This document shows positions 24,770-32,930 of a stretch of 64,000 nucleotides of DNA, in pieces (position 1 is the first letter of the stretch; every line of letters starts with the position of its first letter). Where the stretch lies: positions 2,759,001 through 2,823,000 of the forward strand of contig NZ_CP049109.1 in the NCBI RefSeq assembly GCF_011057975.1, read 5' to 3'. Position numbers and translations under genes: made by a program. The notes below the pieces were generated by a model. It was not told where the DNA came from and ran no database searches. It saw nothing but the letters and a program-made list of their open reading frames with translations. The DNA comes from Sphingosinithalassobacter tenebrarum. GTDB lineage: Bacteria; Pseudomonadota; Alphaproteobacteria; Sphingomonadales; Sphingomonadaceae.

Positions 24770-26425
24770 CTATCGATCCCCGCCCAGCAGGTTATCGGCA
24801 TTGGCGGCATGCGCCGCCGCCACATAGCCCCATGTGAAGGCGGGACCGATGCTGCTGCCCGGGCCGGGGCTGGTACGCCCCATCACCGACGCGGTGGAGG
24901 TGCCGGTGGCATAAAGACCGTCGATCGCATTCCCGTCGCCGTCGAGCACGCGTGCACTGGTATCGGTGACGATCCCGCCGAACGTATCGACATCGCCGGG
25001 ATAGACGGGGATCGCGTAGAACGGCCCCTGTTCGATCGCGCCCAGCGTCGGCGCGTCGGAATCCTGATCGCCCAGCCAGCGCTCGTTCAATCGCTTGCCG
25101 CGCCCGAAATCCTCGTCCTCGCCTTGCTTGGCGAGCGCATTGAAGCGCGCCACCGTCGAGGCAAGAATGCTGGGGTCGATACCGCAGGCATCGGCAAGCG
25201 CATTGATCGTCTCACCGGTCTTGAGGAAGCCGCTTTCGGTCCATTCGGCTGGCTTTTTCGCACCGGCGCGCGACCCGGCGAGCATATATTTGCCGATATA
25301 CTGGCTATCCATGATCAGCCAGCTCGGCACGGCGGGCGTCTTCTTGTGATGCGCGAGCATCGCCGCGCAGATATCCATATAGCAGCCCGCTTCGGACATG
25401 TAGCGCTTGCCCGACTGATCGATCACGATGCCGTGCGGCTTGGCGATGTCGCCATGCACGCTCGCCGCGCCCTTGCCGGGCACAATCGTCGTCGGATGGC
25501 AGACTCGCGCGTCCATCTGCGCCAGCGCGGCGCCGTGCTTGGCGGCGACTTCGATCATCTCGCCATTTTCGCCCTTGGGCGCCAGCGTCCAGTCCTTCGA
25601 CGTGCCGGGGATATACCGGTCGCGCATCGCCTGGTTCTGAACGAAGCCGCCCGCCGCGATCAGCACGCCCAGTTTGGCGCCGATGCGCTTGCCGCCGGTG
25701 ATCACGCCGGTCGCGCGGCCGCCTTCGACCAGGATCTCCTCGACCGGGGTTTCGAGCCGCACCTGCGCCCCGGCCTGGAGCGCGTGGTACAGCATCTGTG
25801 CCTGCAGCGCATTGCCCGCCGTCACCAGATGCTTGCCGGTGAGGCGGCTGCCGACGGTGCGCAGCAGCACCTTGACCAAAGTCTTGCGCGCCTGCTTGTT
25901 CGCCTTCAGCCGCGGCAGCATCATCGCTTCGTCGAGATTCGCCGGGATCGGCAGGAAGCCCGGGCGCAGCTTCTTTTCCCACGGCCCCAGCTTCTTCGCG
26001 TCGAACAGCTGCGAGACGACCGTGCGCCCTTCGTTCACCACGCCGGGCAAATCGTCATAATAATCGGGGTAGAAAGGAACCCGCCGGAAGGCGAGCCCCT
26101 GCCCGATCAGGAATTCCAGCATGCGCGGCGCCTGCTCGACGAAGGTCCGTCGCCGCTCGGCCGTCGCGCCGGGCGCATCCGTGTCTCCGCCGATCAGCGC
26201 GTCGAGATAGGCGAGCGCGTCGTCATGGCTGTCCTGAATCCCCGCTTCGGCAAGAAAGCGGTTGTTGGGAATCCACATCACGCCACCCGAGGCGGCAGTG
26301 ACACCCCCGGCATATTCGCTTTTTTCGAGGACGAGCACCGATTTGCCGAGCGAGGCCATGACGAGCGCGGCGCAAAGACCGCCCCCGCCACTGCCGACCA
26401 CGACGAAATCGAACTGTTCGTCCAT
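24770..26425 (-). CDS. FAD-dependent 3-ketosteroid-dehydrogenase-like oxidoreductase
   Basis: 551 aa. The FAD-binding Rossmann motif is VVVGSGGGGLCAAL at the N terminus, followed by VLEKSEYAGG, TAASGGVMWIPNN. The C terminus has LYATGTSTASVMGR and IGPAFTWGYVAAAHAA. This is the KstD/fumarate reductase family that desaturates keto-steroids or reduces enoyl groups. In classical 3-ketosteroid delta-1-dehydrogenases the last block reads YPGPG, the Tyr being catalytic; here it is SPGPG (Ser519), with Gly523 kept. A different regiochemistry or substrate is therefore likely. It lies 6 bases after an SDR gene. Confidence 0.82.
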   Translation of the reverse strand: MDEQFDFVVVGSGGGGLCAALVMASLGKSVLVLEKSEYAGGVTAASGGVMWIPNNRFLAEAGIQDSHDDALAYLDALIGGDTDAPGATAERRRTFVEQAPRMLEFLIGQGLAFRRVPFYPDYYDDLPGVVNEGRTVVSQLFDAKKLGPWEKKLRPGFLPIPANLDEAMMLPRLKANKQARKTLVKVLLRTVGSRLTGKHLVTAGNALQAQMLYHALQAGAQVRLETPVEEILVEGGRATGVITGGKRIGAKLGVLIAAGGFVQNQAMRDRYIPGTSKDWTLAPKGENGEMIEVAAKHGAALAQMDARVCHPTTIVPGKGAASVHGDIAKPHGIVIDQSGKRYMSEAGCYMDICAAMLAHHKKTPAVPSWLIMDSQYIGKYMLAGSRAGAKKPAEWTESGFLKTGETINALADACGIDPSILASTVARFNALAKQGEDEDFGRGKRLNERWLGDQDSDAPTLGAIEQGPFYAIPVYPGDVDTFGGIVTDTSARVLDGDGNAIDGLYATGTSTASVMGRTSPGPGSSIGPAFTWGYVAAAHAANADNLLGGDR

Positions 26426-26431
26426 GCGCGC

Positions 26432-27190
26432 TCAGTCCTTCTGCGGCGCGCGGTGCGCGTGCAACGTCATCAGCCCGGCATGAAGATCGCCCGGCAGGTC
26501 GATCAGCGCCGCAAAGGCGTCGGTCACAGAGCGGAAATGCGTGATCGGCCGCTCGCGCAGATTGACGCCCGCCGCCATCGCCTTCTGCGCGAATTTCATC
26601 GCGACTTCGGGCGCCAGGTCGAAGGTCTTGTCCTCGTCGAACATCTGGCCCGCGCGCACCGTCGACACGCGGATGCCGAGCGGCTCGAGCTCCTGGTCCA
26701 TCGACTTGCTGAACCGTTCGATGCCCGCCTTGGTCGATTGATAGACCGACAGCATCGGGAAGTTCATGTCGACCGATTCGCTACTGAGATTGATGATCTG
26801 GCCGCCGGCTTCCATCATCGGCACCGCCGAGCGCGTGCACAGCATCGTGCCGCCCAGATTGATCGTCACGGCCTGCAGGATCTGGTCATCGGTAGCTTCG
26901 GTGATCTCGAACGGTACGAACACCGCCGCATTGTTGATCAGCACGTCGATCGTCGGATGCGTCTCGGCGATCTTCGCGAAAGCGTTGCGCACCGATTCGG
27001 GCACCGCCACGTCGCATTCGACCGGCAGCGCCGCATCGCCCAACTCGTCGGCAAGCGTCTTCAGCTTCGAAAAGGTGCGGCCGAGCAGCACGACCTTGTG
27101 GCCGTCGGCAACGAACCGGCGCGCGAGCGCGCGACCCAGACCAATACCCGCACCGGTAATGACAATCTTCTTGGACACGTCCATCTCCAT
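26432..27190 (-). CDS. Short-chain dehydrogenase/reductase
   Basis: 252 aa from the ATG at 27190 (an ATG at 27184 is also possible). Motifs: IVITGAGIGLGRALARRF for NAD(P), VLINNAAVFVPF, INLSSESVDM and the catalytic VYQSTKAGIERF (Tyr-x3-Lys). The C-terminal end with ITHFRSVTDAFAALIDLPGD is less conserved. It should act on a hydroxy or keto group of the substrate, ahead of the flavoprotein downstream with which it shares a transcript. Confidence 0.88.
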   Translation of the reverse strand: MEMDVSKKIVITGAGIGLGRALARRFVADGHKVVLLGRTFSKLKTLADELGDAALPVECDVAVPESVRNAFAKIAETHPTIDVLINNAAVFVPFEITEATDDQILQAVTINLGGTMLCTRSAVPMMEAGGQIINLSSESVDMNFPMLSVYQSTKAGIERFSKSMDQELEPLGIRVSTVRAGQMFDEDKTFDLAPEVAMKFAQKAMAAGVNLRERPITHFRSVTDAFAALIDLPGDLHAGLMTLHAHRAPQKD

Positions 27191-27276
27191 CAATAGCGCT
27201 CACGCCTCTGGCGGGCGCGATGCGACTGCTTCTCTAAAGGTTCGCCCGCGCACCGCGCGAGGACAAGAGCAGCGCG

Positions 27277-27292
27277 CATCGTACCCGCGATA
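27277..27292. promoter_or_regulatory. Possible operator upstream of the SDR-flavoprotein transcript
   Basis: CATCGT-ACCC-GCGATA is an imperfect palindrome similar in layout to the perfect TATCGC-ACGA-GCGATA at 28189-28204. It lies in the 108 bases between the SDR start and the stop of the tandem-barrel gene. Confidence 0.3.
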
Positions 27293-27298
27293 CTTGGG

Positions 27299-28066
27299 TT
27301 ACTCCTTGCCCGGATAGACCGACAGGTCGCCGGCATAGGCGATCCCGCCCGGCCAGAATTCGCTGCCGCTGACCTTCCCGAAATAATGCACGGTGCGCGC
27401 GAACGAGCCCGAATCCGAACGCGGCTCCATCGCAATGCCGCTCGGGCTCTTGCCCTGCGCGCGATCGCTGAAATCCTTGACGGTGAAAGCGAGGTCATCG
27501 GTCTGCTGCGCGCAGAGGACGAGTTGGTCGCCCGGGCAATAGCGGCGCGGCTCGACCTGCGTCTCTGTCAGCTGCCCGCGCTTCATCGCGACATGGCCGG
27601 GAACGTTGGTCACTTCGACGCTGTGCACCTCGTCATACCATTTGTCATATTCCTCCTTACGCCCGGCGACATAGTTGGCGAGGATGATGCTGACGCCCGA
27701 AAACGGCTTGTCCTGCTGCCAGTTGGGGCTGCCCTTCCAGTCCGAGCGCATCGCATAGGAATAGAGCCGCTCGGTCTCGCCGGTATCGTCGATCAGCCCG
27801 GCGTCGCGCGCATCGGCGATCAGCGGGCCGAGCGCGGGAATGTCGATCTTCGGATCGGGCAGGTCGAAATCATAGACGCTGAGGAATTTCCACGGCTGCG
27901 GAATGAAGGACATGATCTGCGCGGGCGTGACTTCATAGCGCTCGGCGCCCTGAAAGCCACGCAGCCACGATACCGCCTCGCGATGCGGCCCGTCGAACCA
28001 TGCGGCATATTCCGCCTCGCGCGCTTCGGGCACGTTGTGGAGGTGAATGGTGGTGACGAGCGCCAT
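27299..28066 (-). CDS. Tandem dimeric alpha/beta-barrel protein, function unknown
   Basis: 255 aa from the ATG at 28066. The two halves look like diverged copies of one small ferredoxin-like barrel: EYAAWFDGPHREAV with GFQGAERYEVTP in the first half, and EYDKWYDEVHSVEV with GHVAMKRGQLTE in the second. Each is followed by a hydrophobic strand (WKFLSVYDFD; DQLVLCAQQ). Such folds occur in EthD-like and polyketide monooxygenase-like proteins, but I can assign no reaction. It is first in the minus-strand run SDR-flavoprotein-aldehyde dehydrogenase and is divergent from the lipoyl gene. Confidence 0.65.
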   Translation of the reverse strand: MALVTTIHLHNVPEAREAEYAAWFDGPHREAVSWLRGFQGAERYEVTPAQIMSFIPQPWKFLSVYDFDLPDPKIDIPALGPLIADARDAGLIDDTGETERLYSYAMRSDWKGSPNWQQDKPFSGVSIILANYVAGRKEEYDKWYDEVHSVEVTNVPGHVAMKRGQLTETQVEPRRYCPGDQLVLCAQQTDDLAFTVKDFSDRAQGKSPSGIAMEPRSDSGSFARTVHYFGKVSGSEFWPGGIAYAGDLSVYPGKE

Positions 28067-28188
28067 GATCTCTCCTGAAGATATCGCTGTTTTCGCGGTT
28101 GGCGCGCCGCCGCGAAGGCACCGCGCGGGAGGTTCATTACATGGCCGGGCCGCCGGGTCGAGTTCGCCCCCCGCAAAGCGGCGCGTGC

Positions 28189-28204
28189 TATCGCACGAGC
28201 GATA
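28189..28204. promoter_or_regulatory. Palindrome in divergent promoter of barrel and lipoyl operons
   Basis: TATCGC-ACGA-GCGATA is perfect, with a 4-base spacer, in the 256-base region between the minus-strand tandem-barrel gene and the plus-strand lipoyl gene. It is a good operator candidate for both directions. The rest of the region shows no gene. Confidence 0.45.
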
Positions 28205-28322
28205 CCTCTGGCGCAGCGACGGCAGGTGCGCCACAAACGGGCTCAGCGGCGCTAAGCATTTGCGCGAAGACGGCGACCGCATCGCAAACGCGGCGCGCGA
28301 ATGACTGCGAAGGAAAGACGAT

Positions 28323-28553
28323 ATGGCTACTGAAGTGCTGCTCCCGAAGATCGGTTTCTCGATGACCGAGGGTCAGATTTCGGAGTGGCTGGCCAAGGAC
28401 GGCGACAGCGTGACCGAAGGCCAGGGCCTGTTCCTGCTGGAAGCCGACAAGTCGGCCAATGAAGTCGAGGCGCCTGCTTCGGGTACGCTGCGCATCCTCA
28501 AGGAAGCCGGCGAAACCTATGAAGTCGGCACTGTGCTGGGCATGATCGAATAA
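28323..28553 (+). CDS. Free-standing lipoyl-domain protein
   Basis: 76 aa, consisting of one lipoyl/biotinyl domain: VLLPKIGFSMTEGQISEWL, then the hairpin with Lys43 in LEADKSANEVEAP, and a closing strand GTVLGMIE. Lys43 in the DK-A/S context is the usual lipoylation site. The domain would shuttle acyl groups for the TPP-dependent E1 encoded at 29908-31889. It is not fused to a catalytic E2. The alpha/beta hydrolase gene that follows after 21 bases would complete an AcoC-type E2 if the two were fused, as in acetoin dehydrogenase. Confidence 0.9.
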   Translation: MATEVLLPKIGFSMTEGQISEWLAKDGDSVTEGQGLFLLEADKSANEVEAPASGTLRILKEAGETYEVGTVLGMIE

Positions 28554-28574
28554 GCCTGCGCGGGTCGGCGCTTC

Positions 28575-29387
28575 ATGGCTGACCTTTCACATACCGACTT
28601 CGAAGTCGCCGTTCCCGGCGGCGCGATTCATGCCGAGCTTTATGGCGAGGCGCCGACCATCGCCTTCATCCACGGGCTGAGCGGGTCGACGCCCGACTGG
28701 GACCGGATCTGGCGGGCATTGCCCGAGGGCATGAGCGGGTTGCGCATCGACTTGCGCGATCACGGACGCTCGCGCGCCGAGCCGGGCGTTTCCTACAGCG
28801 CCGCCGACGATCTCGCCGCCGTGCTCGACGCGGCGCGGGTCGATCGCTGCGCGGTGGTCGGCATGTCGCATGGCGGCGCGGTCGCGGCCAATTTCGCGAT
28901 CGAGCATCCCGACCGAACGTCCTCGCTGATCCTGATCAGCCCGGCGCTGTTCGGCTGGGAATGGTCCGACGAATGGCGCGCCGATTTCCGCCCGATCATC
29001 GCGCATGCCCGCGCGGGCGATCTCGAAACGGCAAAGCGCCTCTGGTGGAATCATCCGCTGTTCGAAAAGGTGCGCGAGCGGCCCGAGGCCGCCGAGCTCG
29101 CCGAATCGATCGCGCGGTTCGACGGGCGCCCCTGGCTGCGCGACGACCACCGCCGCGTCCTGCCCGACGTCGAGCGGCTCCATTTGATCAAGGCGCCGTC
29201 GCTGCTGCTCTCGGGCACGCAGGACGTGGCTGAGTTTCGCCTGATCGCCGATCTGATCGCGAGCACCATTCCCGATCTGTGTCGCATCGACGTGCCCGGC
29301 GCGGGGCATATGCTCACGCTCGAAGCACCTGAGCGCGCCGCAGCGGAGATTTCGCGCTTCCTCGATCCTACCCAATCGCCGGGGTGA
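28575..29387 (+). CDS. Alpha/beta hydrolase, AcoC-like E2 catalytic half candidate
   Basis: 270 aa. The nucleophile is Ser98 in GMSHGG, the oxyanion region is FIHGLSGST, and the His is in GAGHMLTLEAPE. In acetoin dehydrogenase systems the E2 is a lipoyl domain followed by an alpha/beta-hydrolase acyltransferase; here the two parts are separate neighbouring genes. The protein could therefore be the thiol-acyl transferase of the complex, or an unrelated esterase. It is followed by a VOC gene and the E1 genes on one strand. Confidence 0.8.
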   Translation: MADLSHTDFEVAVPGGAIHAELYGEAPTIAFIHGLSGSTPDWDRIWRALPEGMSGLRIDLRDHGRSRAEPGVSYSAADDLAAVLDAARVDRCAVVGMSHGGAVAANFAIEHPDRTSSLILISPALFGWEWSDEWRADFRPIIAHARAGDLETAKRLWWNHPLFEKVRERPEAAELAESIARFDGRPWLRDDHRRVLPDVERLHLIKAPSLLLSGTQDVAEFRLIADLIASTIPDLCRIDVPGAGHMLTLEAPERAAAEISRFLDPTQSPG

Positions 29388-29480
29388 TGGCGGGACGGGG
29401 CCGCTTGAGCGGTTCGGGCAGTGCTGATAGCCGTTCGCCAGCCGCTTTCGACGGCGGGATAATAATCGGGAGAGAAACGC

Positions 29481-29852
29481 GTGTTCACGCATGTGCTGGT
29501 CGGAACGAAGGACGTCGCCAAGGCGAAGCAATTCTATGACGCGGCGCTGGGCGCGCTCGGCATCGGGCCTGCGATGGAGATGGGCGGTCGCCTCTTCTAT
29601 CCCGGCCCCAACGGATCGTTCGGCGTCGGCCTGCCGCGCGAAGGCGACGCCTGTTTCGCCAATGGCGGCACGATCGGGTTCAAGGCGAAGGACCGCGCCG
29701 AAATCGACGCATTTCACGCCGCCGGCCTTGCCAATGGCGGCAGCGACGAAGGCGCCCCGGGCGAGCGCGAATTTCCGGGCAATCCCTATGGCGCCTATCT
29801 GCGCGATCCCGACGGCAACAAGATTTGCGCATTCTGCGATCTGGGCGGCTGA
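29481..29852 (+). CDS. VOC-family (glyoxalase-like) protein
   Basis: 123 aa starting with GTG at 29481 after GGGAGAG. It has one VOC repeat pair: FTHVLVGTKDVAKAKQFYDA, GRLFYPGPNGSFGVGL, TIGFKAKDRAEIDAFH and the closing YLRDPDGNKICAF. Such proteins bind metal and act on oxo or thiol adducts. No full metal ligand set is certain. Its position between the E2 parts and the E1 genes ties it to the dehydrogenase complex, perhaps as an accessory isomerase or resistance function. Confidence 0.8.
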   Translation: MFTHVLVGTKDVAKAKQFYDAALGALGIGPAMEMGGRLFYPGPNGSFGVGLPREGDACFANGGTIGFKAKDRAEIDAFHAAGLANGGSDEGAPGEREFPGNPYGAYLRDPDGNKICAFCDLGG

Positions 29853-29907
29853 GCCCAGCTGAGATTGTACCGCGGCCCTGGAGCCGCATGACAAGGAGAC
29901 GGGTATT

Positions 29908-30900
29908 ATGAGCGCTGGCGGAAACCGCATGACGCCGAACCCCGAACAGCAGGTCGATATCTATCGCCGCATGGTTCGGATCGAGCGCAACGACGATGCC
30001 ATTCGGCAGACGATCAAGCGCGGGCGGCTGCAGATGCCCTATTATTCGGCGCGCGGGCAGGAAGTGATCCCTTCGGCGATCTCTGCTCAGCTCAACCCCG
30101 ACGACACCATCTGCACCATCTATCGCGGCATTCACGACATGGTCGCCAAGGACATGCCGCTGCGGCCGCTCTGGGCCGAAATCGCCGGCCGCGTCGACGG
30201 CACCTGCAAGGGCAAGGGCGGCCCGATGCACCTTACCCACCCCGAATCGGGCGTGATGGTGACGACGGGTATCGTCGGCTCCTCGATGCCGATCGCCAAT
30301 GGCCTCGGCTGGGCGATGAAGCTCGACGGATCGAAGCGCGTCTCGATCGCCTATTTCGGCGACGGCGCGTCGAACATCGGCGCGTTCCATGAAGCGCTCA
30401 ACCTCGCTTCGCTGTGGAAGCTGCCGGTGATCTTCGTCTGCCAGAACAACCGCTTCGCCGAGCATACCCGTTATGAAAACGGCACCTCGGTCGATCAGAT
30501 TTCGAAGCGCGCGGCGGGATACGGCATGCCGGGCTATACCGTCGACGGCAACGATCCGTCGGAAATGTACGCCCATGCCTATGAAGCGATCGAGCGCGCG
30601 CGTTCGGGCGAAGGCCCGACCCTGCTCGAATGCATGACCTTCCGCTTCCTCGGCCATGTCTTCGGCGACGACGACAAGTACATGACCAAGGAGGAAAAGG
30701 CCGAAGCGATGGAGAAGGACCCCCTTCCCGCTTTCCGCGCCAGGCTGATCGCCGATGGCCACGCCACCGAGGAACAGCTCGCCGAGATCGAAAAGAAAAT
30801 CACCGATGAGGTCGCCGATGCGCGCGACTGGGCGCTCGAACGCGAGTTCCCGTCGACCGACGAACTGAAGCGCGACGTCTTCGAAGCGGAGATTGCATGA
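29908..30900 (+). CDS. TPP-dependent 2-oxoacid/acetoin dehydrogenase E1, alpha subunit
   Basis: 330 aa, normal length for AcoA/PdhA-type subunits. The TPP motif starts at GDG 151-153 (FGDGASNIGAFHEALN) and ends at Asn180-Asn181. Also visible: IERNDDAIRQTIKRGR, GQEVIPSAIS and KGKGGPMHLTHPESGV. It decarboxylates or cleaves an oxo substrate and passes the acyl group to a lipoyl domain. The stop overlaps the beta-subunit start by four bases. The lipoyl and hydrolase genes upstream suggest acetoin-dehydrogenase-like chemistry, but the substrate may be a diketone or hydroxyketone from the pathway. Confidence 0.88.
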   Translation: MSAGGNRMTPNPEQQVDIYRRMVRIERNDDAIRQTIKRGRLQMPYYSARGQEVIPSAISAQLNPDDTICTIYRGIHDMVAKDMPLRPLWAEIAGRVDGTCKGKGGPMHLTHPESGVMVTTGIVGSSMPIANGLGWAMKLDGSKRVSIAYFGDGASNIGAFHEALNLASLWKLPVIFVCQNNRFAEHTRYENGTSVDQISKRAAGYGMPGYTVDGNDPSEMYAHAYEAIERARSGEGPTLLECMTFRFLGHVFGDDDKYMTKEEKAEAMEKDPLPAFRARLIADGHATEEQLAEIEKKITDEVADARDWALEREFPSTDELKRDVFEAEIA

Positions 30901-31889
30901 TGACCGCCACCACCAAGATGAACGGCATCGCCGCCTTCAACAAGGCGCTGCACATCGCGATGGAAAAGGACCCCAAGGTCCTCGTCCTGGGTGAGGACGT
31001 GGCCGATCGCGAAGGCGGCGGCGTCGTCGGCTTCACCAAGGGTCTGTCGACCACCTTCGGCGACGATCGCGTCAAATCCACCCCGATCGCCGAACAGTCG
31101 ATCATCGGCGCGGCGATCGGCGCGGCGATCGGCGGCTACAAGCCCGTCGCCGAAATCATGCTGATGAACTTCACCACCGTGGCGATGGACATGATCCACA
31201 ACCACGCGGCGAAACTGCGCTTCATGTCGGGCGGCCAGACCAGCGTGCCGATGGTGATCACCACGCTGACCGGCGCGGGCGCGCAGACCGCGGGCCAGCA
31301 TGCCGATCACCTCGAAGCCTGGTTCGCCCATGCCGCGGGCATCAAGGTCGTCGCGCCGGCCACGCCCGCCGATTATATCGGCCTCACCCTTTCGGCGATC
31401 GACGATCCCGATCCGGTGATGATCGTGATGAGCATGATGACGTTGTTCGGCCCGATGGAAGTGCCCGACGATCAGGGCCCGATCCCGCTCGGCAAGGCCA
31501 ATGTGCTGGCCGAAGGCAGCGACGTCACCATCATCGCCTATTCGAGCACGGTGCTGACCGCTTTTCAGGCGATGCCCAAGCTCGCCGAAGCGGGTATTTC
31601 GGCCGAGCTGATCGACCTGCGCACGGTATCGCCCTGGGACCGCGAGACGGTGCTCGAGTCGGTCCGCAAGACCGGCCGCGCCGTAATCATCCACGAAGCG
31701 GTGAAGGAACATGGCGTCGGCGCCGAAATCGCCGCCGTGATCAACGAGGAGCTGTTCGGCGAGCTCAAGGCCCCGGTCCGCCGCCTCGGCGCACCGAGCT
31801 GCCCCGTCCCCTTCGCCAAGGTGCTGGAAACGGCGTTCCTGGTGTCGGTCGACGAGCTGGTCGAAACGGTCACCGCGACGGTCAAATGA
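30897..31889 (+). CDS. TPP-dependent 2-oxoacid/acetoin dehydrogenase E1, beta subunit
   Basis: 330 aa. Typical beta-subunit features: VLVLGEDVADREGGGVVGFTKG, TPIAEQSIIGAAIGAAIGG and the SGGQTSVPMVITTLTGAGAQ loop, then AHAAGIKVVAPATPAD and the C-terminal ELIDLRTVSPWD. It pairs with the alpha subunit whose gene it overlaps. No dihydrolipoamide dehydrogenase (E3) gene is in the window; the cell's common E3 probably serves. Confidence 0.88.
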   Translation: MMTATTKMNGIAAFNKALHIAMEKDPKVLVLGEDVADREGGGVVGFTKGLSTTFGDDRVKSTPIAEQSIIGAAIGAAIGGYKPVAEIMLMNFTTVAMDMIHNHAAKLRFMSGGQTSVPMVITTLTGAGAQTAGQHADHLEAWFAHAAGIKVVAPATPADYIGLTLSAIDDPDPVMIVMSMMTLFGPMEVPDDQGPIPLGKANVLAEGSDVTIIAYSSTVLTAFQAMPKLAEAGISAELIDLRTVSPWDRETVLESVRKTGRAVIIHEAVKEHGVGAEIAAVINEELFGELKAPVRRLGAPSCPVPFAKVLETAFLVSVDELVETVTATVK

Positions 31890-31890
31890 G

Positions 31891-32004
31891 CTGAGGGGCC
31901 GTTCGCCCTCACCCTTCGCCGCCTTCGGCGTCTTTTCCCTCTCTCAATGGGAGAGGGAGGGAGGCGCGAAGCGCCGGAAGGGTGAGGGTGAGCCCCTCGG
32001 CTGA
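31891..32004. repeat. Intergenic inverted repeat C
   Basis: Starts two bases after the E1 beta stop. Arms CTGAGGGGC/GCCCCTCGG and CCCTCACCCTTC/GAAGGGTGAGGG enclose CTCTCTCAATGGGAGAG and GGCGCGAAGCGCC-type hairpins. It differs from families A and B in sequence. It probably marks the end of the E1 transcript before the ferredoxin gene. Confidence 0.7.
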
Positions 32005-32009
32005 CCCCG

Positions 32010-32330
32010 ATGGCAGTCGTCACCTATATCCTCCCCGACGGCGCGGAAATCAACGCCGACACCGGCCGCACGCGCGAGAATGTGATGACGCTCGCCCGCC
32101 GCGAAGGCGTGCCCGGCATTCCCGGCGACTGCGGCGGCTTCATGGCCTGCGCGACCTGCCATGTGTACATCGCCCCCGAATGGCGCGAGGCGGTCGGCCC
32201 GCCCGCCAGCGAGGAGGAGGACGAGATGCTCGACCTTGCCGGAGAGCGCCGCCCCGAAAGCCGGCTCGGTTGCCAGATATGGCTCGACAAGCATCTCGAC
32301 GGGTTGCGGCTGCGCCCGGCCAACGCCTGA
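32010..32330 (+). CDS. [2Fe-2S] ferredoxin, adrenodoxin/putidaredoxin type
   Basis: 106 aa. Cluster ligands are Cys41, Cys47, Cys50 and Cys88 (CGGFMACATCH and GCQI), the spacing of P450-linked ferredoxins. YILPDGAEINADTG and YIAPEWREAVG fit the family. It probably delivers electrons to one of the two P450s; none is next to it, and there is no ferredoxin reductase gene in the window. The following TetR gene is convergent, with a four-base gap. Confidence 0.88.
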   Translation: MAVVTYILPDGAEINADTGRTRENVMTLARREGVPGIPGDCGGFMACATCHVYIAPEWREAVGPPASEEEDEMLDLAGERRPESRLGCQIWLDKHLDGLRLRPANA

Positions 32331-32333
32331 CTT

Positions 32334-32897
32334 TCAGCCCGGCGCACCATCGACCAGCGCCTGCACCGCACCCGCAAACCAGCCTTGCAGGCCCGGCTCG
32401 AGTCTCTGCCCCGGCAGCATCGGCAATTGCCGCGCATAGATGACAAAGCCGGTCGCTAGCATCGTGATCTCCACCGCGCGCGCCCGTGCATCGGGCCCTC
32501 CCAGCCACTCGGCGAGCGGCCGGATCAACTGTTCCTCGGTCACCCGTGCAGTGATCTCCACGGCTACCGGGTCTCCCGAAGAAAGCGCGATCAGCACCGG
32601 CGGATTGACGTCGAGATCGTCGCGCAGCAGCAAGTCGGCCAGATGCGCGCCGAACCGCTCGCGCCCCTCGGCCAGTACCGGATCGAGCCGCATCGTCCCG
32701 CGCAGCGCCGCTTCGAAAAGCCCCGCCTTCGATTCGAAATAGCGCAGCAGCAAGGTCGAGCTGACTTCGGCCACCGCGGCGATGTCGCGAATGCCCGTAC
32801 GGTCATAGCCCTGCCGCGAAAACTCGCGCTGCGCCGCCGCCAGGATACGCGCGCGCGTCGCTTCCGCATCGCGGCGCCGGGGAGAAGCAGTCGTCAT
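32334..32897 (-). CDS. TetR-family regulator
   Basis: 187 aa from the ATG at 32897. The DNA-binding domain is clear: RDAEATRARILAAAQREFSR, then IRDIAAVAEVSSTLLLRYF and ESKAGLFEAALRG. The C-terminal domain resembles the TetR_C_34-like group. It is divergent from the esterase gene at 32980, and a perfect 20-bp palindrome lies between them, so it most likely represses that gene and itself. Confidence 0.88.
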   Translation of the reverse strand: MTTASPRRRDAEATRARILAAAQREFSRQGYDRTGIRDIAAVAEVSSTLLLRYFESKAGLFEAALRGTMRLDPVLAEGRERFGAHLADLLLRDDLDVNPPVLIALSSGDPVAVEITARVTEEQLIRPLAEWLGGPDARARAVEITMLATGFVIYARQLPMLPGQRLEPGLQGWFAGAVQALVDGAPG

Positions 32898-32930
32898 CGA
32901 CCCGACCCTATCGCCCCATTGACAGGACAC

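Noticed and set aside
24623..27196. Long plus-strand open frame (about 857 codons) across the flavoprotein and SDR genes
   Set aside because: It spans two genes with clear motifs on the other strand, has no ribosome site or domain, and shows shadow-frame composition.
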